Below are positions 34,801 through 46,487 of a stretch of DNA of 64,000 nucleotides, in pieces; position 1 is the stretch's first letter, and each line of letters starts with the position of its first letter. Where the stretch lies: the NCBI RefSeq assembly GCF_051020765.1, contig NC_134932.1, forward strand, positions 12,400,001-12,464,000, in the 5' to 3' direction. This DNA is from Lasioglossum baleicum (taxonomy: Eukaryota; Arthropoda; Insecta; Hymenoptera; Halictidae). The notes under the pieces were generated by a model. That model did no database searches. It saw only the letters and a program-made list of their open reading frames with translations, and was not told the origin of the DNA. Made by a program: the position numbers and the translations under genes.

Positions 34801-37800
34801 ACAAACAATTTCATTAGAGCGTAGTATGCTAAGAAAAGGTTAATCGATATGTTAAAGAGTAGCTGAAGCTAGATGGCAATCATCATTTAGGCAATAATAA
34901 TACAAGAGATTAAACAGTCTTTGTTCCATGGTAAAATCTATTTATTTAGAACTCCATTTATTTCTCTGAAATCTTATAATCTAAATGAAAAATCGTAGGG
35001 ACATAAACGAAGATCTACTGTATCTAATTAACAACTAGATTTACGGAGCGCTAAAAGTGTGACTATTTTACTAAGATACTTTTCAATAAGATATACCCAA
35101 AGAAATCAATTTGTTGAATAATTCATTTTGGCAGGTTCCGTAAACCTAGTGTTAAACTAATTTATATTTTGCCCCATTGAATTATGTTATCTTTGATAAA
35201 ATGATCTTGTCTTTCTCGTTCAATAATTTTCCGATCGAATCTGCTGAAATAGACCATGCGTAGAAAGCGACAAACTCTCACAAGCAGAAATAAGTAAACC
35301 CAATATATTGGAAAGTTAGATTGTTACTGTACCTGAATTCCTCGCTATCTGTGTTTAATTCTTGTTCAATGTACAGGAAGACTTGAACAAGTTCACTGAC
35401 TATTACCGGCCATAATGATGTGGCGTGTTGCGGTGATACTCTCAATAGCAACACTCGGAAGCAGAGAAAAACTTGCGCCTGGATAGATGGAATCACTTGT
35501 GGCAACCGTAAACTGTCCGCTAAACGTTCTGATTGCAAGAGTATACAAAATTTAGTTTCATACATGTATTCACTACAAATAAGATTAATTTATCTATTAG
35601 TTACTACCTTGAATTTCAGGCATATATTTATGGTACTGGTCCGTTTCGCTGCAAAGTATGACGTAGGCTAGCCTTTTCAACAACTGAGCCTTCTGCTCGT
35701 ATTCCTGCTCTTTCGAGGAAAATATGCTGATGCTACTACTCTGGGCCATGGAGACACGATCTACGATAAAGTAATATTATAAATCTTTGTTTTAATATAT
35801 TCCAGAAAAATTAAGTTAATAAAATCTGTACTCATCAAATCCCGGAAGGTTGTATTGTCATGTGTCATTAAATTGTCTATGATAGTTCTCCAATAAGGTA
35901 AACACGCTGGTGTCATCTGGAAGAAGGCAGGATCTAGCAGAAGATCTAGAACATCTTTGCGCCATGCTTTTCTAGTATACTGATAACCAGACAAGGAACT
36001 TAGTAGCTGAGAGCAAGCCGTGAACGAAGCGATATTCTTAGTCCTGAAAATTTTGCAATTATCAACAATCATAAAAACCTGAGCTTCGTAGTTTGAATGT
36101 TAAAAATTCTTACGAATGATTTTTTAGGTACGGTGTCACGTTGTACATGAGATTAGTTAACAATGTTACTACTCGTTCCTTTTCTTGAGAACCATAGCTA
36201 ACATCTAACAATGGTGCCAGTATTTCTGCTAATACCGCTTGAGCTTGTACGCTAAACGCAGCATTAGGTGGTGTTCCAGGTGTAACTGAAACAGCAATTT
36301 CTATATTTCATCGGTCTATCGTGCTAGAATAGTTACATTAAGGCAATATCGCGCTAATATAAAGAAAACAAACAGCAACGATAAAAATGATGAAAAAATT
36401 TCACAAAACAATCGTTCTAAAAGAAAAGCACATTACGCACCAGCCCCACTTTTGCCTTCTTTACCTTCCGAAGATCCTTCAGCGACTTCGAAAGCGTCTT
36501 CCCTTACCGCCAAGTTCCTTCTCAGCCATGTTGTCTGTTCTAGACATGCTCCGGCTATTTGCGAACATGACTCAACCAGCTAGAACAATATGTTTTAATT
36601 AGGCATAGCCAATTGAAACTCTAATAACACTGTCCAACAGCCAAAAAACGTTGCAACTATGCGATTCTTATAGAGATTTTTGTGCCGATTCTTACGCACG
36701 TAGACGCACAGTTTTTGAGAAATTTGATTTTGTAAAAAAAGACATATTTTTCAACTTTAAACAAATAAAAAGTTGAAATTTGTTGGACAGTGTAATTATG
36801 CAGCGTATCTGGGAATACCTTAGCAGAAACGTCTTGTAGATCTCTTATATCCTTTTTCTCCTGCATGGCGGGACATTTCTGAACGTACTCGTTCAAGATT
36901 GCCAGCAAAAGGAACTGAGCTGGTGCTGTCAAGGACAGACCATCCTTGAGCAAGCCGAGCAAAGATGCCCACGATTCGATAAGGGACTGGGACGTATTAC
37001 TTTGCATGTACACGTATAGTAATTCCAACACAGACACTTCCAATGAAAAGTCTTGCTTCACACCGTGAATAGGAGGCGGAGACTTGACAACTTGATGGAC
37101 AGTTTGGACCAAAGTATCGATAGGCATAACACGAATCGCGCTCACTAAATGAACCATCACTTGCTGATTAGGACAAGCCTCCGGAAGTACCTGAATATAC
37201 AAATGTAATTTCTGGTAACAGACTGCAACCCGAATAATTTGACATTTGACATTACCTTCTTTGAGTTCCCAGACGGTTGTCGCCTTTCGTGCCAAGCGAC
37301 AGCAATGGCTGCCAGAAAGTTTACACCGTGATGGAACGATATAGGAGACAATAGCTCTAACAGTTGATGCTTTACTATTCTCGGACTACCCACTACGCAA
37401 CTGGCTTGTTCGCTAAATTGTTGTTGAGAGAATATAAGGTTCGTCAAACACAATTTTAAGCGACAAGGGAGGAAGAAACTTTGAAATGAAACTTACTTGT
37501 CTTTCGTTGCCAACACTGCTTGCCACAGAGTTGATAAGGATGCGATTATCCTTGGTAGATGACTCAAAGCGGTCCTCCTAGCATGTTGTTGCAGTTCATT
37601 TGCAACGTTTTTATCCTTCGATGTGTTCAGATCCTATGGATACAATCAGGCTGTTCGTAAACTGTTATACTTGAGTAGAAACACAACTATGCGAATCTAT
37701 AGCTTACTGGAGAGAGTGGGCTGGGCATGAACACGTGGATAAGGTTATTGAATATCTGGCCTGGATTTGCCCCAGGGATTCCAGTCTGAATTGTACCGCT

Positions 37801-40800
37801 GAAGGGTTGGTTAAAAGAAAAGCCGATCTGTTGGGACGTGTCCAATAAGCAGTAGTGAAGTAAGAACGTTAAAGCCTCTAGGTGGGTGACTGTGTAATCC
37901 GCAGGAAGACAACATTCGACTGTACTTATATCCTGCAATTTCGTTGCCGTCGCCGTCTCTTCGTTAATATAATAAGACGCTAAATGCTCGATGTTGCAAC
38001 ACAATTGGTGGATCACTGACGTTACTATTCCAGTCAACGAGGACCCCATAAAAGGAAGACTCGAAGTAACGAGGGTCGTCCAAAATTGGTGTAAGTGTCT
38101 CATGTGGTCCTACATCGAAAACCATAACATTGTAACTTTCATAATCACCGAGACATATCGTCGGCCTCGCATGAAAATCGTCTAACTGTAAGTCCAAAAA
38201 GTAAATTTTACAGGAGGCGAAAAAAACGATTTAAATCGAAACTATTTTGCTTTACACAGAGTTTTTATTAAATTCTGATATTGTCTTGATATCGCTACCC
38301 AACAACTTATCGCTGAACTATTACCCTCAAACCGTAGAAATTGGAGTACCTAACAAGGCGAAGCTGAAAACCGAATTTTCATAAAAAATGGACTTAGGCA
38401 GTTTTCATATGAGGCCGACGAGATGAATTATTGAAATTTGTTGCGTACCAATTGTAAAGCACTGAGTATGCTAGCAAGGAACATTGGTTGTTGAGGAATC
38501 GGCGCACCAGGTACATACTTCAAGCTGCTGCCCATAATGTTAGGAACGGTCCTCGTGGGAGTACTCGGCGTCGACGTAGTCGCCGCACAAATATCCTCAC
38601 CCTTTTGGCTACCGCATTGATGTTCCAGCATAATTAAAGCTAACAATAACCTAGAACAATAGAAAATATTTTAGATGCCGTCTGTCTTGTTGTTGAAAAT
38701 ATTTAACGCACGCTGTTCGATTTATTCACCTGAGCAGCTGTATTTGGAAAGCTTCTGTGTGGTCACTTGCTCTGTATTTGCACTTATTCACGTCGTTATC
38801 AGCTACAGGGTCATTGAACAGAATTATTTCCTCGGTAAACGTGAACACCTCCTCGTTCTCCTTATGTGCGTTTTTCATATTCATAACGCTAGACACGAGA
38901 CAGTGCAGCGCGACTTTTTGTACTTTACACTTTGTTAATAAATCGACAATGTAACAACTGAACCCCTTCCCTGAATCACGAACAATAGGAATTAGCTCGG
39001 AGAATATTAGCGTTAATAATTCTGTGCTGGCTAATTGCACCTATTCAAAAACAAGTGGTTGTAATACATGTAAAAGGCAAATTCAAAATATAATATAACA
39101 ACAAAAGTTGAAAAGATTGCTATGTCGAGCTACATAATGTTCAATCTTTTCAACTCTCATTAATAGACTGCGGACATTCATGCAAGTTTATGCCACGAAT
39201 GCATAAAGATCCACAGTTTATTCATCAATGTGTAAACAAAATATCACCTGTCTGTTTCCGGAAATCTCTTCGTGGGTGAGCCTCATCTGTCCCAGATTGG
39301 GATAGTAGCTCCTCGCGAAATAAAGGCACACACTAATTAGAACTTCTAGGTACATGCTACTCCTATAAGCAGCTATGAACTCTGTATTTGCTACGTCCCC
39401 GTGAAAGTTTCTTCCGAACACACTTTTCCGGTGCCGGGCTAATAAATTCAACAACGTTGTGTTCTTGGTGGTGTTGCATACACCGGTAGTCGCAGCACAG
39501 CACAAAAACATTCTAGTGTTTGTCAAGAGTTCGTTCCGGAGAGTTCGCAATGCGTACAATGTCCTAGTCGAGTCGTAGACTCCACAATAAAGTAACATAT
39601 GGGAATGAAGATTGTGAACACCGACTCCGTAGTTGCGACCAGATTTCGCATTCTGATCGATGGAGTCATCGGTGTTTTTGGGTATTGTCTCTGTGACGTC
39701 GCAAATCTGCATCACACGGTCTAGCACTTCGTTCAAGATCTCTTCTACTATGCTGGTACTACTGGAGTTGCTGAAATATTCCTCTGCGGTGGTGCTAGCT
39801 TCGAGGTCAGCCTCTTCGTCGTCCATCGTCCAGCTCGGTATTTCGACGCTGGCCTCAAAGCTGCCAACATCGTGATCATAATTCGACATAAACTCGTTTG
39901 TACTGTGATATTTGCCTTTGATGATGGTACCCGCAACTTCCCTGGAACTTCCCGGCATTATAACAGGTTCTTTCTTCAATTTCGTTTGTTTGTTAGTTAT
40001 CTCGGGACTGCTGGAATCGAAACTGTTAGTTATAGAGTCCAACGAAGAGCCAACTTCGCCATTCAGCTTTTTGAATCCGTTCTTGTCTTTTGTCTTCGAG
40101 CTGGAGTTCGCAGACTCGAAGAGGCTCTCATCCAAGCTAGCGGTGGAGCCTTTGTCAAAGTCTATTTTCTTGAATCTGGTTGCGTTCTTCAACAACTCTG
40201 TTGTCAAGTTAGCCTTCTTTACGCTGGGCAACGACTCGTCCTCGGTCAAAGAGTCGTTCGAATTTTCGTTACAGTTTAACGATAGAGGATTCACGAACAC
40301 GGAGATCTTCCGGTTGCCGGATATACTCGGTGGTACTTCGAGTTCCTTCATAAACTGGTTCCTCTCGGTTACGTACTGGTTACAGTTGTCACCGGCTGCC
40401 AATGTTGTTACAGCGAATATCCTCTTTACCTTGACCGGATTAATGGTTTTTTTCTTTTTCTTCCCTTTCCGCCATTTCTTGTCCTCGTCCACGTTATCGC
40501 TGACGTGATATATCACGTTCCCATCCACAGAGCTGATCGCATAAATCTTCGCGGCGCCTTCGGTGTCATCCTGCACCTCTGATTTCTCTTCTATCGGATC
40601 ATTCTTGGTCAGGACTGTGTTGCTGTGCTGTATGCTAACGTGGAGCACGCTCATGCGGCAAGTGGACGGGTCTAGAAGTATTATCAACAGTGGGTCCACT
40701 ATTCGTGAAATATCGCCTCGCATCAAAGAGTGAAGCAGCCAAGACTGGGCGTGCAACTTCAGGGGTGAATTGTCTGCGAGCTGTAGATTATCTAATATTT

Positions 40801-43800
40801 TTAGCAGCGATCTGGAACAAGCATACTTACATTATCATCGGACTCATTTGAAAAGGAAAGAGACATTCTGTATAATAAAGGGTGCTCACTGGTCAAACGA
40901 TTTCATACATCCGCGCAGTCTCGGATTTGTTTCGATCTCTCTACCTAAGTGCCACAAGGTGGCGAACCGCGTGAAAGCTTCTATCCTCTTCTCGATATTC
41001 TCTGTGGTCAACGCGGCTCCTATCACATCCTCGACCGCGTCGCAAGATTTGTGCAGAGCGTGGTGAAGCTCGTGCAGTAATTCAACGCATCGCATTCTGT
41101 ATTTGTGAGCGGGTAATTCGCCGAGATGGTGCCACAGGGAATGCGCCAGTACCTTCAAAAAGTAGATTCTAAGTCCTTACCTCTGGATCTCGCTATCAAC
41201 AAGGAGACATTACAAGTTCAGACGAAGTTGTAACGTTCCCTTGTAAAGAGAAAATAAATAAAATACCTGGAACACGTTGGTATACTGCATTAGATATGTA
41301 ATATGCCATTGCTTCAGCAAAGGCACCATGATCACGGCTGTCACCCCCTCCCCGCACTTCGTATAAGTCTCGACGTCATTGTTAGCTTTTAACAACGCGA
41401 TTAAATCTAGCAGCGTAGCGATACTGGTTAATTGTAGAGCGGGTTGCTTTCCTAACCAGCAGCTACAAACCACCAACACTTTCAACCAATCCGGAAGAAC
41501 GATATTTCCCTTCGGTTCTTCTTCTACCAACACTCCATCGCCAGGATGAAAGTATTTAGGAAACGTAGATAGTTCGACGAACAAAGTGGAAGCTGTTCGC
41601 ACAGCTTCCTCCCATTCCACTTGTGGTACAGACTCTACGTACAGATGCAGAATATCCAGACGGTTAGTGTCGTCTATCAGAGACACATCTTGGCTGAAGA
41701 ATCCAGAATCCTTCATATTTAATCTGGAGTTTAGTAGAAACTCCAAGTAACGCATCCTTTCGTCGAAACTTTCTCTCGGCAAAGGGATTATCAAATTATC
41801 GTACATGTCCTGTACCGGTTTCTCTTTGCTCAGTACCCTATTACTAATTAATTTAACGTAAAAAGTCTCGTACTGTCTCAGACATTTCTCCAGCATTGTG
41901 TGTTGCGCTTGAAACGCTGGAGACGGTCCTCTGCCTAAGGATCCCGTAGAACCCATGGCGCTGCTTCTACTTGACTGCTTCAACGTAGTCAATTGATCCT
42001 TAGACGGAGAACTAATACTACCGGCTTCCATGTAACCGCTCTTTATGTCATCCATGCTCTTATTCCTCTGTAGACCTTTCGATTCTTGGCTCACCACCAC
42101 CGATATGCTGGTGCTGCTACTGTCCTGTACGGGATCGGTTAGTTTGGAGGTACTTTTGCTAGACTTCTTCTTCGATTTTTTGTCAGATCTTTTGGCTGCA
42201 CCACCAGAGTTCGCTCTTCTTCTTGGACTGGGACTCTTCTCGGAGAACGAACCGCTAGACGTGTCCGGTTTATTTAGTTTACTATCGGATTGACTCTTCT
42301 CTAAAGGAATCGCAGTTAACGAGTTGTCGTTCGGCGCTACGGTAGTGCTAGTGCTAGCGGTCGCGATTACTTCTAACTTCGTTTCTAATTCACTTTTGTC
42401 CGTGTGGGTGGTCACCACGGTCGGCTGCACTTTCGACAAAATTTTCGCACACAACCTAAGGCTCCTCGAGATCTCCATAGGAGACAGAAGATCAACGTAA
42501 CACAAAAGTTTACTGACAATCTCGTGGAATAAGCCAGGCAGGTGCTCGGATGGAGTATCGATAAATGCATCTAGCGACACCGTGTCCAGGAGGAATTCGG
42601 TCAGTATACACACTTCCATGAAATTCGGCACTCCACTGCCTACAGGTCTTACAACAATCTCTTCTGTCTCGTTTTTACTGTTCGCTCTAGCTTGGCAAGC
42701 CTTCTCAAACAGATGCCCGCAATGGATCCAAACGTAAGACGGCTCTAACGTTGAGAACAATAGATTCGCTGACTTCACCACCTCATTAGTTTTTGGTACT
42801 CTGTTTGATTGTCCGCAAGCGTTATAAAATGTCCTGTCACAAAATAATTAACGACTGTGTAACGTTCACGGTAATTGTCAGACTGCGAATCTTCGTGCAA
42901 AATAATAATGTTACTCATTTCTGTTATAAATGTTTAAAATCCGCGCTACTGCTGTGGCTTACCTAAAAACCTCAAATAAAATATCGTCCAGAATCACTGG
43001 ACCAATTTCTGCCTTCTCCAGCAACGAGACTAATATTCTGTACGGTTTCAGATCCTGTGGACTTTCCTCGCACACAGTTTTCAATAATGCCTTGATCGCC
43101 TCTATCAACATCTCTTTCGAGTACATATCAAAATAAGTAGGTGTATTTTCTGTGCTCTCCGAAACTGTAGTAACCGTTTTTCTCTTTAAAATAGATGTGC
43201 TTACTTCTGTACCCAAAAGCCAAGCAAACAAACGCCTACGGATGCACATACACAGAAATTTAATGCATAAAACAAGTAGTCAGAGACGAATTTGATTTCT
43301 ATTCTTTTTCTCATTTACCTATTCAAGCTCATGTCTCTTCTTAATATAGTAACAAGAGCAGCTGTGACTAGCGATACCATATTTACGCGCATTAATTGAC
43401 TATTATGTACAGGGAAACCAACCAACAGCAAGTCCAAAGCACTTCTTTGTACTAACACTGAACTGTCTTGTACTCCAGCGCAAAGGGCTGTAACCTGTCC
43501 CATAATTTCAATGTTTAGTCACAAATCCATAACATCCGCCATCTAGTTATTAGAATTTAATTTGTAGCAATTTGTACAGAGAACGTCACTCACCATAATA
43601 GTGGTGTCTGTGCCCATAATGTACATTTGTTCTTCCATTGGCAGTTTCTTATTGAAATGTGATAACACAAACGATATAGCGGGCAATCGAATTCCAGAAT
43701 TTGAAGCCAGACAATCCCATAAACAAGCATAGAAGTGGTCTGGACCCACTCCCTCGCAAACTTTTTCCAGCAAGGAATTAGTCCTAAAAAGAATTTTCGA

Positions 43801-44949
43801 TCGTTAATTTCGTACCTTCTTAAAGTTGACTTTTATCCATTCGTTTTACCCGTACAAAAAGTTCATGACTTTGTTGTGTTTCAATAAAAATTGGGCACAA
43901 ACTTTTGTGCTGACCTAATTCATATTCGAACTAAACTGTACCTATCAAAGTGGTCGGAACCATCCTCTAAACCAAGAAGAACGCCACTTAAAAAACCACT
44001 TAATCCAGGCCGTAATCTCTCTCCAAGAGGCACAAAATGAGTTTCGTATACTGTGAGCAAGGATGGTCTCACGTTCATAGCAGCATGACCCAATAATGGA
44101 AACAGACCTATAAAAAAATGACCATCCAAAATTAGTTATTACCATCGAAAATCGTGCCTGCCGATTACAACTTACCGGCACTGTATATGAAGAGCTCGTG
44201 ACTCAGTCTGTTGGTGCCCATACATTTAAAAATAATGTCATAGGTTTCTAGAGCTTTTAAATGAACACCGGATGGCAAAGCAGGATGCATACATTGAGCC
44301 AATCTTTTGGATATTTTAATTCTTCTAGGAATAACTGGAAACTTCATATGACTTAGTAATACTTTGTTTAGCTTTCCTAGCGCCGAAATTAAGTCTGCCC
44401 ATTCGCTGGTGTATTCGAAGCTCTTTAACGCTTTGTCAACAGCAGACACGTAGCTGTACCAAATGTTCAGAATTCTTAATGAATAACATGTATACAATAT
44501 GGTCGAACCTAAACAACTCGAGATTCAAGTTACCAGAGTTCAACTGTATTATTAGATTGGAGGAAATGTTCTGTCGTATTTAATCTTGCTTGTAAATCAA
44601 AAACACATGTTGCTGGTGAGTCATTGGGAAACAGAAAGTGACAGGTTATCTGAAAGATGGCAACAAGTTGTTCCAACTAATGGAAATTATATTTTTATAT
44701 ATCGATTCACATGTTTTCTTTCAAATACGACAGAACTAATAATTATATTAGGTTGACGCAAAAGTTTATGTCCGATTCCTTGCTGTATTTCAATACGAAA
44801 TCTGGCGCAAACTTTACGCCAGCCTAACATAATGTTTTACAGATAGAAAAGATGTTTTTTAATAGATCAACAAACAAAGTGTGTTCTACTTACACTCTAT
44901 ATTTAGAGTCTTTCATAAGTTCGTACTCTTCCAAGGCGATGGAACCCAT
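31844..44949 (-). CDS. DOP1: DOP1 (Dopey) Golgi/endosome trafficking protein, 23 exons
   Basis: Twenty-three exons from 44894-44949 ([18 protein letters not shown]) to 31844-32047 join in frame to 2489 residues, the size of animal DOP1. Others are 44176-44453, 43942-44107, 43594-43783, 43319-43494, 42963-43235, 41267-42833, 40890-41152, 39248-40811, 38730-39040, 38449-38650, 37708-38109, 37497-37633, 37256-37412, 36819-37190, 36441-36579, 36114-36285, 35832-36043, 35608-35760, 35333-35528, 34162-34329 and 33959-34070. The first six exons are the Dopey N-terminal domain ([35 protein letters not shown]). Two very large exons carry Ser/Lys-rich linkers, and the C-terminal part contains the conserved [20 protein letters not shown] and [11 protein letters not shown] blocks. 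In yeast and animals DOP1 works with MON2 and a phosphatidylserine flippase in endosome-Golgi recycling. The 1.9-kb last intron hosts a gene on the other strand. Confidence 0.93.
32552..33616 (+). CDS. Secreted TIL-domain protein nested in DOP1 intron
   Basis: Exons 32552-32618 and 33072-33616 join in frame to 203 residues. The first exon encodes a hydrophobic signal peptide ([20 protein letters not shown]), then a strongly acidic, Tyr-rich segment, then a trypsin inhibitor-like (TIL) domain at about residues 145-195. All ten cysteines of a TIL domain are present, from [10 protein letters not shown] through CRSGCEC to CMLPEEC. TIL proteins are usually serine-protease inhibitors. The reactive-site loop here (CTEPDMVDC) does not match a well-known specificity, so inhibitory activity is inference. 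A CDVC pair sits upstream of the domain. The gene lies wholly within the last DOP1 intron on the opposite strand, and a possible AATAAA signal occurs at 33913. Confidence 0.82.
33624..33714. mobile_element. Small inverted-repeat element just after the TIL gene
   Basis: CCGGCCAAAAGTTTGGAATC near 33631 is mirrored by GATTCCAAAGTTTTGGCCGG ending at 33707, with weaker pairing outside. The element is about 91 bp. This Tc1-like end type is common in insects. It starts 7 bp past the TIL gene stop codon, so it lies in the 3' UTR. Confidence 0.8.
34137..34154. repeat. GT microsatellite beside a DOP1 splice donor
   Basis: About nine GT units ending 6 bp from the donor of DOP1 exon 21 (donor GT on the minus strand at 34160-34161). 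Confidence 0.8.
36627..36793. mobile_element. MITE with ACACTGTCCAACA ends
   Basis: ACACTGTCCAACA (36627-36639) is mirrored exactly by TGTTGGACAGTGT (36781-36793). The interior is AT-rich with no coding potential. It lies in the DOP1 intron between exons 15 and 16, its end only about 25 bp from the exon 15 donor. The target duplication is not clear. Confidence 0.7.
39164..39220. repeat. Hairpin of two dispersed 21-bp motifs
   Basis: TAGACTGCGGACATTCATGCA (39164-39184) and, inverted, TGCATAAAGATCCACAGTTTA (39200-39220) form a 57-bp imperfect palindrome with a 15-bp spacer. It is the only place in the window where two copies pair this closely. It lies in the DOP1 intron after exon 9, 28 bp from its last coding base. 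Confidence 0.75.
42879..42899 (+). repeat. Dispersed 21-bp motif, diverged copy
   Basis: CAGACTGCGAATCTTCGTGCA, in the DOP1 intron between exons 6 and 7. Confidence 0.5.
43896..43918. mobile_element. Solo mariner end in DOP1 intron
   Basis: AAACTTTTGTGCTGACCTAA near 43899 is a mariner terminal repeat of the same type as 44748-44827. No matching left end is evident, so this is a fragment. Confidence 0.5.
44748..44827. mobile_element. 80-bp mariner MITE in DOP1 intron 1
   Basis: TTAGGTTGACGCAAAAGTTT on the left pairs with AAACTTTACGCCAGCCTAA on the right. Only 80 bp long, it is an extreme deletion derivative. The TTAGGTTG(A/G)CGCAAA ends are those of irritans-type mariners. Confidence 0.8.
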
Positions 44950-44996
44950 TGTCGCTGTTTTGGTGTTGCAATTTACAATAAAAATAGACTATTTGT

Positions 44997-45026
44997 CACA
45001 CACACACACACACGCGCGCGCGCACA
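44997..45026. repeat. CA/CG microsatellite
   Basis: Alternating CA then CG dinucleotides about 50 bp upstream of the DOP1 start codon, so probably in its 5' UTR or promoter. Confidence 0.85.
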
Positions 45027-46362
45027 CCTTCCGATTACATTATTCCAGAAATGGTGATTATCACAAAAACGACTCATATGGAGCCAGTTCCTTCGAGAGT
45101 GTCCCTTATCAGACGTCGCATCGCGTTTAAATAAGAGCAGCTTGTTCCTCTGTCTGAAAAAAGAGAAAGATTCGGTAATAACCTATTGTCGCAGAGAGTG
45201 AACATTCGATGAATAGCGAACAATAGCGAAGCGTGTTTGTGTAACAAGCGCGTTCTCGAGTGTACACAAAACTTCTCGCGGACTTGTGTTTCACGGATAA
45301 AAATACACGTTCGTTGTACACAGATATTGACTTTTCCTTCGACAACTTTGTCGTCATCCAATTGATTCGTTGTTATCTATCCGTATAGAACCATCATTCT
45401 TCACCATATGATCAGCCCAACAGTTATTATTTTCGAAGCTGATGGAACCGTACACGTGTAAAATTGGTTGAACAATTATTCCCGTAGGAAACTGGATATC
45501 GAAAACGTCGGAGAAAATTTTAAACGCGCTCGGACGCAATGGTTCTTTTTCGCTCCCTCTCTCTCTGCTCATCTCTCACTCTCTCGCTCTGCTTCTTTGT
45601 GTTTATCCACTCACAGTTATCCATACGCTGCTTCGAAAGGACCACCGTGTCTCGTCCTATATACATCGGAGGCTGTTTCTATGAAAAACTCGATTTCGAG
45701 GAACACTTCTGTCTACAATTTCGTCATCCGACGAGGTTAATGGTCGAACACGGAACGTAAACGGATTCATATAGAAACTGTTGGGGGAATCTTTCTATTT
45801 TGTTCGCGCGATAGTGACGAGGGACAGCTCACCTCCTGATGTTGACATTTCGAATTTGTATATGTTGTGTGTTGTCAAGGGTGAAGATAAGAAGTATCTG
45901 ACAGCCGTGAGTCTTTCTCGGTTGTACTCGCAGTGCTCATTTAGAAGGAATGTCCCTTGGAACTTCGATGATCCTCGTGATGAATCTTCACTGGCTCTCG
46001 TTCTCGCTCCCTGATCCTCGTCGCTCTATCTTTCCGATCGTCTGTAGATTGTACAGTTACAGTATAAGTGCACACCAGTGCACACTGTATAGATAGAGGA
46101 CTATACAGCATTTATATAATATACATATAGAGTGTACAGGGTCTGAAGTTTGCCGTACTCGGACGGAAACAGAATCAACCGCACGTAGCTGACCGCAGAC
46201 TTTTATACAGGATGACTCCGAATGAACAGTGCAAGGGTCGGAGAAAATGGAAAAGGTTCCAGCTTTTATTTTATTAGAATCATATAAAATCTGTTAGTAG
46301 TACTAAATTCTGTGGAATTTTATTTTCTAGCATTTTTTGAACATTTTTGGAAGCCATATAAG

Positions 46363-46383
46363 TGCATAAAGATCCGCAGTCTA
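46363..46383 (-). repeat. Dispersed 21-bp motif, perfect consensus copy
   Basis: TGCATAAAGATCC then GCAGTCTA, preceded by GCCATATAAG, part of the longer consensus. Confidence 0.65.
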
Positions 46384-46399
46384 ATATATATATATATAT

Positions 46400-46487
46400 C
46401 GATTAAAAAAATTAAAGGTAGGGAGGTCCGGAAAAAATTTCATTTCTCGAGGAGGCGCGGTAGCATAAAAGTTGGAAACCGCTGATT
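46400..46487 (-). mobile_element. Possible hAT-type element end
   Basis: On the minus strand the sequence reads CAGCGGTTTCCAACTTTTAT then GCTACCGCGCCTCC, resembling the CAGNGGTTCNCAACCTTT and CGCGCCCCC pattern at the ends of many hAT elements. No partner end or 8-bp duplication was found, so this is tentative. Confidence 0.3.

Noticed and set aside
45074..45361. 95-codon minus-strand frame upstream of DOP1
   Set aside because: Lies where the DOP1 5' UTR or promoter is expected and does not splice in frame to exon 1, which has its own good start.
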